Shown in pieces: positions 14,482-18,663 of a stretch of 18,663 nucleotides of DNA. Source of the DNA: 2-01-FULL-49-17 sp035549275 (GTDB lineage Bacteria > Patescibacteriota > Minisyncoccia > 2-02-FULL-40-12 > GWA2-44-9); NCBI GenBank assembly GCA_035549275.1, contig DASZRH010000007.1:1-18663 (forward strand), in the 5' to 3' direction. The position numbers were made by a program, and so were the translations under genes. The first letter of the stretch is position 1, and every line of letters begins with the position of its first letter. The notes under the pieces are model-generated. The model did no database searches. It had not been told where the DNA came from and saw nothing but the letters and a program-made list of their open reading frames with translations.

Positions 14482-14958
14482 CTAGCCCTGATCGAAATCC
14501 GGATGCCAATAGATCGCTTCGATGCGACGGCGGCCGTTATATTCAATCGGGTGTTTGCGGGGAAATTGATCGGCGCTGGAGTTGCTGATCGCCTCGGTCT
14601 CGCTCACGCAGAATCCGATGTGGCGGTGCTCGCCGCCGTCAACGATTTGTTTTTCCCAGACAAGTACCGCGCCCGGCCGCGGCGCAGATATTTCAACCCA
14701 GCCGCTTTCCAACAGATCTCTTTGGGTTCCACTGACAGTCGCATGGGATCGTTTGAGAAGCCCCAGGCCCAGCAAAATCCATGACGCAAAGATGCTGCAC
14801 GACAGGCGTCCGTCCTCCAAAATATCCGTTTCTTCCCCGCCGACATCGGCAAAAATATTGCGGAAGGTATAGTTGTCGCCGCGGACGGCATTCTCAACCA
14901 CCGCCAACAGCGTCTTGAGTTTTTTGATTCGAACTACCGGCTGTGAAGTTTGAGTCAT
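14482..14958 (-). CDS. NlpC/P60-like (papain-fold) cell-wall hydrolase candidate
   Basis: 158 aa. The family call comes from pattern only: Cys54 in RLSCSIFASWILLGLGLL begins a helix, GAVLVWEK (96-103) precedes H113-I-G-F, and a later H136 sits in RKHP. This is the Cys/His/polar layout of NlpC/P60 or CHAP peptidases that cut peptidoglycan stem peptides. It stops 2 bases before the L,D-transpeptidase start, so the pair is translationally coupled and probably acts on the same substrate. No signal peptide is evident. No SD; an extended -10 lies 8 bases before the ATG. An unrelated cysteine amidase is possible. Confidence 0.65.
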   Translation of the reverse strand: MTQTSQPVVRIKKLKTLLAVVENAVRGDNYTFRNIFADVGGEETDILEDGRLSCSIFASWILLGLGLLKRSHATVSGTQRDLLESGWVEISAPRPGAVLVWEKQIVDGGEHRHIGFCVSETEAISNSSADQFPRKHPIEYNGRRRIEAIYWHPDFDQG

Positions 14959-14966
14959 ATAACAGC

Positions 14967-14995
14967 ATTAAACCACAACTCATACTATTTTTCCA
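14967..14995 (-). promoter_or_regulatory. Promoter candidate for the NlpC/P60-like and L,D-transpeptidase pair
   Basis: Minus strand: TGGAAA (14990-14995), 17-base spacer, TTTAAT (14967-14972, 5 of 6) preceded by TGG. Predicted start is near 14960, about 2 bases before the ATG at 14958. Confidence 0.5.
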
Positions 14996-15013
14996 TCTCT
15001 TCGATGCTATCAG

Positions 15014-15541
15014 TCATTTCTGAAATACCAGGTGATAAAAAATATGTTTTTTACCCGAATCTCCCGTGACCACTTCATCTTTAGAAACAAGCGTAAGTGG
15101 TGCGATTGCCGTGGCAATTGTTTCAGGATCATGGAAAAATTTTCCAGCACTTTCGTCCGGTGTCATGGTACCAATATATATGACGCCACCTGGTATCGTA
15201 GACTCTGCTAATTTGGGCAGCAAGTTCGTCTGCACAAATTCCGGCGCGAAATAGTGTAGAACGCTCCGAACAATAATGCAGTCAAATGTCTGTTTATTTT
15301 GAGATATCCACGAACCAATATCCTGGTTGATAGTTTTAATCAAAGGGTGGCCGTGTAAATATTCGGGAAACGGTTTCAGATCAACCGCCGTAACATGAGC
15401 CTCAAAACTGGCTGCGTAGATTGAAAAAAGACCTTCTCCAGCTCCTAAATCAAGTACAGAAGAAGGTTTTCGCTCTGCAAAAATATCCGTTAAAAATGAG
15501 TGAATAGGTAAAATCATAGTTTTATATGAATTAGAGTACAC
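15014..15541 (-). CDS. Class I SAM-dependent methyltransferase
   Basis: 175 aa, Rossmann-fold methyltransferase. Motif I is V-L-D31-L-G-A-G-E-G-L-F-S, the acidic residue after strand 2 is D54 (TAVDLKPFP), and a motif II/post-II block is FDCIIVRSVLHYF, followed by GGVIYIGTM. The substrate cannot be told; it is closest in appearance to UbiE/TehB-like small-molecule enzymes, not clearly to the protein-isoaspartyl (PCMT-type) enzymes known from some graspetide clusters. I use the GTG start at 15541 because AGGTG lies just upstream; ATG at 15517 lacks an SD. It is divergent from the 46-codon gene by 49 bases, so it could be a tailoring enzyme, but that is inference. Confidence 0.85.
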   Translation of the reverse strand: MYSNSYKTMILPIHSFLTDIFAERKPSSVLDLGAGEGLFSIYAASFEAHVTAVDLKPFPEYLHGHPLIKTINQDIGSWISQNKQTFDCIIVRSVLHYFAPEFVQTNLLPKLAESTIPGGVIYIGTMTPDESAGKFFHDPETIATAIAPLTLVSKDEVVTGDSGKKHIFYHLVFQK

Positions 15542-15574
15542 TCGACACCTGAATATTTAAATGTTAATTTGATT

Positions 15575-15584
15575 AAAGGAGGAT
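15575..15584 (+). promoter_or_regulatory. Perfect Shine-Dalgarno of the 46-codon gene
   Basis: AAAGGAGGAT; AAGGAGG at 15576-15582 is 8 bases before ATG 15591. It stands out because most larger genes in the window have no SD. It decides that the short frame is translated. Confidence 0.85.
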
Positions 15585-15590
15585 AGGAAA

Positions 15591-15731
15591 ATGAAAAGTG
15601 CCAATATTCCTGAAAGAAAAGAGCCGCTTACCTTCCGGCTTCGGGAGTCCATTCCCGACAATCCGGGAGGGACATATCGTCTTCGTTCGACCGGAAGTGC
15701 TGGCCGGGAAGACGATTGGGACGATCCGTAA
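15591..15731 (+). CDS. Candidate graspetide (RiPP) precursor peptide, 46 aa
   Basis: Small gene with a perfect SD and its own strong terminator 21 bases after the stop, so it forms a monocistronic unit. Its product begins MKSANIPERK. A leader-like element P12-L-T-F-R-L-R-E-S-I-P22 follows, resembling in style the P-F-x-x-R helix that ATP-grasp ligases read in microviridin-type leaders. After G26-G27 comes the possible core GTYRLRSTGSAGREDDWDDP: hydroxyl residues T28, S33, T34 and S36, then acidic E40, D41, D42, D44 and D45 around W43. That separation of Ser/Thr donors from Asp/Glu acceptors is what graspetide ligases join as ester rings. It is not a known core class (no TxKxPSD and no TTxxxxEE). 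The ligase gene lies 558 bases away on the same strand. Precursor function is inference; the gene itself is well supported. Confidence 0.68.
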   Translation: MKSANIPERKEPLTFRLRESIPDNPGGTYRLRSTGSAGREDDWDDP

Positions 15732-15752
15732 AGCAGACGGGTCGTTGGCTCA

Positions 15753-15788
15753 GACTCCAAGGTTCTGCTCAGGCAGAACCTTGGAGTC
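15753..15788 (+). terminator. Intrinsic terminator of the 46-codon gene
   Basis: A perfect 16-bp stem (gactccaaggttctgc 15753-15768 / gcagaaccttggagtc 15773-15788) with loop TCAG is followed on the plus strand by TTTTTTATTTCT. It is the longest stem in the window. There is no U-tract on the minus strand, so it belongs to the small gene and not to the convergent TPR gene. Confidence 0.93.
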
Positions 15789-15792
15789 TTTT

Positions 15793-16260
15793 TTATTTCT
15801 CTCTTTTTTCATGCTCTCTATATAGCCCTACCTCTAATTCAAGTATTTTGATTTGATTTCCATGGGGTATCCCTTTTTTTTCATCGCGTCGCAGTAACTC
15901 AATGGCCTTCTTGGCTGTTTCTATAGCTTCTCCCCACTTATCTAAAGCGGCAAGAGAAGCAGACAGGTTAGAAAAGTATAAACCGTGATACAAGGACGAA
16001 CTATCTTTGATTGCCTTATGATATAAATTTACGGATTGCCGGAGCTTTTTTAAATCGTGAGTACCTGACGAACGATAAATATTTCCCATTCCGTTAAGTA
16101 CTCTGTGTTTCTGTTCCTTTGATGCTATTGAAAGTGCTTTTTTGTAAACTGACAGTGCTTGAGAAAACCTTCTTGCATGCAAATAAAATCTCCCTTTATC
16201 AAGAAGAGTATTTAATTCTTCTCCGTAATTTGTTTGCTTTTTCTTTGAAGGCCTTGACAT
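15793..16260 (-). CDS. TPR-repeat protein (155 aa)
   Basis: Two to three tetratricopeptide-like helical pairs are visible: LDKGRFYLHARRFSQALSVY (about 20-39), the pair around RVLNGMGNIYRSSG with LRQSVNLYHKAIK, and YFSNLSASLAALDKWGEAIE followed by AKKAIELL. TPR proteins are scaffolds for protein or peptide binding; no catalytic domain is present. The gene sits between the candidate precursor and its ligase on the opposite strand. Its start is only 28 bases from the ligase start, and it has no SD, so both messages are probably leaderless. It may bind the peptide or ligase, or be unrelated. AT-rich, like the ligase gene. Confidence 0.8.
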   Translation of the reverse strand: MSRPSKKKQTNYGEELNTLLDKGRFYLHARRFSQALSVYKKALSIASKEQKHRVLNGMGNIYRSSGTHDLKKLRQSVNLYHKAIKDSSSLYHGLYFSNLSASLAALDKWGEAIETAKKAIELLRRDEKKGIPHGNQIKILELEVGLYREHEKREK

Positions 16261-16281
16261 ATATAAATAGTAATATTAAAT
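16254..16281 (+). promoter_or_regulatory. Promoter of the ATP-grasp ligase
   Basis: TTGACA (16254-16259, perfect), 16-base spacer, TTAAAT (16276-16281, 4 of 6). Predicted start is at 16288-16289, the A of the ATG at 16289. The -35 box lies inside the first codons of the divergent TPR gene. No SD is possible in this leader. Confidence 0.6.
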
Positions 16282-16288
16282 ATATCAC

Positions 16289-17260
16289 ATGAACTTTAAA
16301 AATGGAAGAGTCTTAATTGTTACAAAGTCGAACGATTCTACGGCGGACTTTGTTCTTGACCGAATGAGGTTACGTGGATTTTCACCCATTCGTCTAAATA
16401 GCGATGAGTTCGGCAAACAAAAAACAACTCTGCAATTTGATAACAAGTATATCTCTGTCATTACCCAAACTGCAGAGGAAACAATAGATACCTACTCATT
16501 ATCTTCAATCTGGCTTCGAAGGATAACCTCTCCTCTTATGCCAGAGGTGGAGGGAGATGAAGCAAGACGGTTGGCAGAGCAAGAAAACAAGTTGACTCTC
16601 AAATGGATGTTGGCTTCCGCTCACTGTCGGCTGATAGACCCGGAAACGAAAATGACAGAAGCAGGGAATAAATTCTTGCAACTCCAAACTGCGCCATTTT
16701 TTGGCTTCAAAATACCTAGAACAATGATCACAAATGATCCTGAAGAAGCCTTAAAATTTGTCCAGAAATACCCAAAAGCCATAATCAAAACCCTCGGCGG
16801 GTATGGAAAGAAATACATGAGTTCATTTGAGGTTACTTTTACTCAATTAGTAACTCCTGAAATCATAGATCAGTTTCATCTGATAAAATATGCGCCTGTT
16901 TGTCTTCAAGAATTGGTAGAAAAGAATGCTGATCTGCGAATTACCGTTGTCGGCCAACAAATCTTTTCTTGTCGAATAGATTCTCAGTCACAAGAAAGTA
17001 CACGTTTCGATTCAAGAAGATTTGATGTGAAAACTAAATACGATATATGGTCTATTTCGACAGAAGCTAAAAATAACATCTTAAGATTCATGAAGCATTT
17101 TGAAATCAATTTTGCCTCTTTTGATTTTGCCTTGAATTCAAAGAATGAAGTAATCTTTTTTGAAATGAATCCAAATAGTCAATTTGTGTTTGTTGAGGAA
17201 GCAACTGGACTTCCAATCACAGATGCATTGATTGATTTTCTGGTAAAAAACGGTGACTAA
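16289..17260 (+). CDS. ATP-grasp peptide ligase of graspetide (MvdD/TgnB/PsnB) type
   Basis: 323 aa, the usual length of microviridin-type omega-ester peptide ligases, which activate Asp/Glu side chains of a precursor with ATP and join them to Ser/Thr (or Lys). The N-terminal pre-ATP-grasp domain includes IWLRRITSP (74-82), matching the family W-x-R-R segment. Then comes FLQLQTAPFFGFKIPRTMIT (129-148) with T-N-D-P after it, as in MvdD. The ATP-binding strand is AIIKTLGGYGKK (164-175), and ITVVGQQIFSCRIDSQ (218-233) is another family block. Mg ligands D279, E292 and N294 lie in FASFDF and FFEMNPNSQF. The end is TGLPITDALIDFL. RimK-like glutamate ligases are the main alternative, but the N-terminal motifs fit the peptide ligases better. 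AT-rich compared with the housekeeping genes; leaderless promoter at the ATG; own terminator. Confidence 0.88.
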   Translation: MNFKNGRVLIVTKSNDSTADFVLDRMRLRGFSPIRLNSDEFGKQKTTLQFDNKYISVITQTAEETIDTYSLSSIWLRRITSPLMPEVEGDEARRLAEQENKLTLKWMLASAHCRLIDPETKMTEAGNKFLQLQTAPFFGFKIPRTMITNDPEEALKFVQKYPKAIIKTLGGYGKKYMSSFEVTFTQLVTPEIIDQFHLIKYAPVCLQELVEKNADLRITVVGQQIFSCRIDSQSQESTRFDSRRFDVKTKYDIWSISTEAKNNILRFMKHFEINFASFDFALNSKNEVIFFEMNPNSQFVFVEEATGLPITDALIDFLVKNGD

Positions 17261-17272
17261 TTCACCGTTTTT
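17246..17272 (+). terminator. Intrinsic terminator of the ATP-grasp gene
   Basis: An 11-bp stem aaaaacggtga/tcaccgttttt (17246-17256, 17262-17272) with loop ctaat; the 3' arm ends in TTTTT. It includes the last codons and the stop of the ligase gene. It separates the ligase from the metallopeptidase gene, which therefore needs its own promoter. Confidence 0.75.
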
Positions 17273-17296
17273 GCTTTACCACCAAATAACAAAGTG

Positions 17297-17305
17297 TGGT
17301 ACAGT
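17297..17305 (+). promoter_or_regulatory. Extended -10 promoter candidate for the HExxH gene
   Basis: TGG-TACAGT (4 of 6 plus the TGn extension). A weak -35 (TTTACC, 17275-17280) is 19 bases away. Predicted start is near 17312, 4 bases before ATG 17316. Confidence 0.45.
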
Positions 17306-17315
17306 AAAACCAACT

Positions 17316-17957
17316 ATGCATCTTACGATTACCGATGACCCGAAAGCAAGGAAAAGAATATTTAACGAAGCCCGCCAAATATCCGGTTTAAAGTTTGCTT
17401 TCGAGGGATTTGATTCCAACAAATCTTTGGAGGAATTAGATCTTGATTTTGATAAAAGTATTCAGGCCCTCTATTCATGGCTGGGAGATAACAGCCATAC
17501 CGTTCAAGAAATTTGTCACTTGATTACCCAATACGCAAATCCCACTTGGTCCCATTCGGAAATAGGCATCGTTGTTCTGCCCACCGCATGGGCATTTTGC
17601 CTTCACAATGTAATAACTCTGGGAATACGCCCGCCGGAACTTGTTTCAAGTCCCGATTTTAATTTAATCATCCACGAACTTCTACACATGAATCTGAATG
17701 AGAAACGAAAGGAATTACAAGCCGCTGAAGAAATTACCGTCACCTTGCTTACCCGAAAAATAGCTGAGGAGGCAAATAAAAAACTTAACTTGCATTTATT
17801 CCTCCAAGAATTTAGCCAGTCAGTTGCAAAAGCAGCGCACCGGATCGAAGATCAATTTCCAAAGATACTCGAGACAGTCTCTACTCCAGCACATATCGTC
17901 TCAACAATTGATTCTCTATTGGAACAGAGTGAGAGAGAGCCAGGAGGAAGCTTCTAG
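17316..17957 (+). CDS. HExxH zinc-metallopeptidase-like protein (213 aa)
   Basis: H120-E121-L-L-H124 sits in a hydrophobic helix (FNLIIHELLHMN), the zinc-binding motif of metallopeptidases. E138 and E139, 14-15 residues later in QAAEEITV, could give the third ligand as in gluzincin-type enzymes. Before the motif, IGIVVLPTAWAF looks like the edge strand that binds peptide substrate. No signal peptide or membrane segment, so it should act in the cytoplasm. A longer frame starts at GTG 17253 overlapping the ligase stop, but that region is a terminator and promoter; the ATG at 17316 sits 4 bases after the predicted transcript start. As the gene after the ligase it is a candidate leader peptidase. 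This function is inference; the family is not identified. Confidence 0.72.
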   Translation: MHLTITDDPKARKRIFNEARQISGLKFAFEGFDSNKSLEELDLDFDKSIQALYSWLGDNSHTVQEICHLITQYANPTWSHSEIGIVVLPTAWAFCLHNVITLGIRPPELVSSPDFNLIIHELLHMNLNEKRKELQAAEEITVTLLTRKIAEEANKKLNLHLFLQEFSQSVAKAAHRIEDQFPKILETVSTPAHIVSTIDSLLEQSEREPGGSF

Positions 17958-17965
17958 GCTTCCTC
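17944..17965. terminator. Hairpin between convergent genes (HExxH gene and 99-aa gene)
   Basis: An 8-bp stem gaggaagc/gcttcctc (17944-17951, 17958-17965) with loop ttctag, which holds the HExxH gene stop. The plus-strand tail is TGTATTAT, only moderately U-rich. Possibly bidirectional. Confidence 0.5.
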
Positions 17966-17969
17966 TGTA

Positions 17970-18269
17970 TTATCTGACACCTTTCTTTTCACCAGAAAAC
18001 TTCTGGATGAACCGTTCTCCTGCTTCCGGACCCAGTTCATGAATGATGTCAATGAGTTCCTGCTTTGAAAACTTGGAAATATCCGAGAGCCATTCATTAA
18101 ATCGTTCTTCCGAAACTTGGGCCATCTCTGACAGCCAAAATAAGATAAGTTCCGAACGAGTCAGCCGACCGGCTAACGCGCGTACGGCAGTTAACTGTGC
18201 AGAATCCCACTGATGTTCAGCCATAGTGTCTTTGACTTTCGTATTGTTCTTTTTGATTGAAATACTCAT
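17970..18269 (-). CDS. Uncharacterised small helical protein (99 aa)
   Basis: Not recognised. After a polar N-terminus (MSISIKKNNTKVKD) the protein is predicted all-helical, with two related segments: LILFWLSEMAQVSEERFNEW (about 41-60) and LIDIIHELGPEAGERFIQKF (about 73-92). They share L-I-x(5,6)-E-x(5,6)-E-R-F, which suggests an internal duplication. No SD is visible at the ATG at 18269 or at the alternative ATG at 18222 (MAEHQW). A hairpin (18281-18313) lies just upstream. It is convergent with the HExxH gene. Its role in the neighbouring cluster, if any, is unknown. Confidence 0.6.
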   Translation of the reverse strand: MSISIKKNNTKVKDTMAEHQWDSAQLTAVRALAGRLTRSELILFWLSEMAQVSEERFNEWLSDISKFSKQELIDIIHELGPEAGERFIQKFSGEKKGVR

Positions 18270-18280
18270 TGAAACGGATA

Positions 18281-18313
18281 GAGTGTGAGACTCCTCCCGG
18301 GCGTCTCACACTC
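18281..18313 (-). other. Perfect 11-bp hairpin between the 68-aa and 99-aa genes
   Basis: gagtgtgagac (18281-18291) / gtctcacactc (18303-18313) with an 11-base loop. Minus-strand tail TATCCGTTTC has no proper U-tract, so it is a poor terminator. It could be a partial terminator, an mRNA processing or stability element, or a protein-binding dyad in the leader of the 99-aa gene. Confidence 0.6.
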
Positions 18314-18320
18314 TCGTGTT

Positions 18321-18527
18321 CTACTTCCGACGGAGATCCACGGTGTGAGGAATGTCCGTCCGAATGTCGTTGGTGGTGGGCTTGCGTTCATCGTAGTCGA
18401 TCTTCATGTCTCTGCTATGGGACTCGTCTCTCTTCCCAGCAGCATTCGTGTGGTAGACATCGACATGACGACCGATCCGCGGCTCCGAGTCTGTCGGACC
18501 ATGTGGCGAGCTTGTTTTCCACCCCAT
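18321..18527 (-). CDS. Small, very polar protein of unknown function (68 aa)
   Basis: Not recognised. Translation is well supported: GGAGG (18532-18536, within TGAGGAGGTTAT) lies a few bases upstream of the ATG at 18527, and a TTGACA-type promoter lies further upstream. The product is hydrophilic and rich in Asp, Arg, His, Lys and Thr, with almost no hydrophobic core (for example RHVDVYHTNAAGKRDESHS and KIDYDERKPTTNDIRTDIP). It is probably disordered or a ligand/nucleic-acid binder. The T/S- and D-rich C-terminal half could in principle be a ligase substrate, but there is no leader-like element. A hairpin follows the stop. Confidence 0.65.
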   Translation of the reverse strand: MGWKTSSPHGPTDSEPRIGRHVDVYHTNAAGKRDESHSRDMKIDYDERKPTTNDIRTDIPHTVDLRRK

Positions 18528-18575
18528 ATAACCTCCTCATGCAAGGTGCATACTGCCGCCGTTATTGGCGTTTAA

Positions 18576-18596
18576 GGCCTGACACCATGTCATGCC
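18576..18596. promoter_or_regulatory. Imperfect dyad downstream of the 68-aa gene promoter (operator or leader hairpin)
   Basis: GGC-c-TGACA-cca-TGTCA-t-GCC: 8 of 9 matching arm positions around a 3-base centre, lying about 10-29 bases after the predicted transcript start. A repressor site or an RNA hairpin are both possible. Confidence 0.4.
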
Positions 18597-18611
18597 TACA
18601 GTTCTGTTTTC

Positions 18612-18640
18612 TAAATACTATTGTTTGAGAACCATGTCAA
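18612..18640 (-). promoter_or_regulatory. Promoter of the 68-aa gene
   Basis: Minus strand: TTGACA (18635-18640, perfect), 17-base spacer, TATTTA (18612-18617, 3 of 6). Predicted start is near 18605, giving a leader of about 77 bases, the longest in the window. It contains the dyad at 18576-18596 and the SD. Confidence 0.55.
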
Positions 18641-18663
18641 CCCTATAACAATCTAAATGGGTA

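Noticed and set aside
15542..15570. TCGACA-17-TAATTT as promoter of the 46-codon gene
   Set aside because: It would start transcription at about 15577, inside the SD. No convincing -35/-10 pair was found; the AT-rich 15551-15563 stretch may hold the -10.
18257..18628. Plus-strand ORFs of 123 and 96 aa
   Set aside because: Antisense to the 68-aa gene, which has an SD and a promoter; the plus frames have neither.
1..18663. CRISPR arrays, IS ends, inteins, rRNA, riboswitches
   Set aside because: No spaced direct repeats, transposase-like frames, intein splice motifs or rRNA/riboswitch cores were seen on reading both strands.

Overview
The window looks like part of a small bacterial genome of the Candidate Phyla Radiation (Patescibacteria, probably Parcubacteria-like). 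This placement is an inference. It rests on a 61-residue SecE, a threonyl-tRNA synthetase without the N-terminal TGS domain, rplK not followed by rplA, a single-chain PheRS, several genes whose start codons sit directly on a -10 box without a Shine-Dalgarno (SD) sequence, and very tight packing. No search could be run, so the phylum is not certain.

Layout. 1-3296 (+): 3' part of dnaE, then thrS. 3331-4320 (-): a two-gene operon of unknown function (a membrane protein and a soluble helical protein). 4368-5228 (+): miaA. 5254-6880 (-): gatB followed by a very small basic-protein gene. 6934-9228 (-): tmk and a tandem-duplicated thyX, which together make dTMP and dTDP. 9270-10472 (-): secE-nusG-rplK operon with a near-consensus promoter. 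10547-12628 (-): gyrB. 12680-13904 (-): tRNA-Asp(GUC) followed at once by a mitochondrial-type single-chain PheRS. 13982-14958 (-): two coupled cell-wall genes (NlpC/P60-like hydrolase and L,D-transpeptidase fold).

15014-18527 is an accessory, mostly AT-rich region and the most interesting part. It holds a SAM methyltransferase (-), a 46-codon gene with a perfect SD and its own terminator (+), a TPR protein (-), an ATP-grasp ligase of the graspetide (omega-ester/amide peptide; MvdD/TgnB/PsnB) type (+), and an HExxH metallopeptidase-like protein (+). Two small genes of unknown function follow (-). I read the 46-residue product as a candidate RiPP precursor: it has a P-L-T-F-R-L-R leader-like element, then a core with four hydroxyl residues followed by a cluster of five acidic residues. 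The ligase would make the cross-links and the metallopeptidase could remove the leader. If correct, this is a minimal graspetide locus in a bacterium not expected to carry one.

There is no gene-free stretch over 300 bases. The longer gaps (5404-5407 plus the miaA terminator, 13823-13981, 15732-15792, 18528-18663) are described as tRNA, promoters, terminators or small genes. I saw no CRISPR array, IS element, rRNA or origin.
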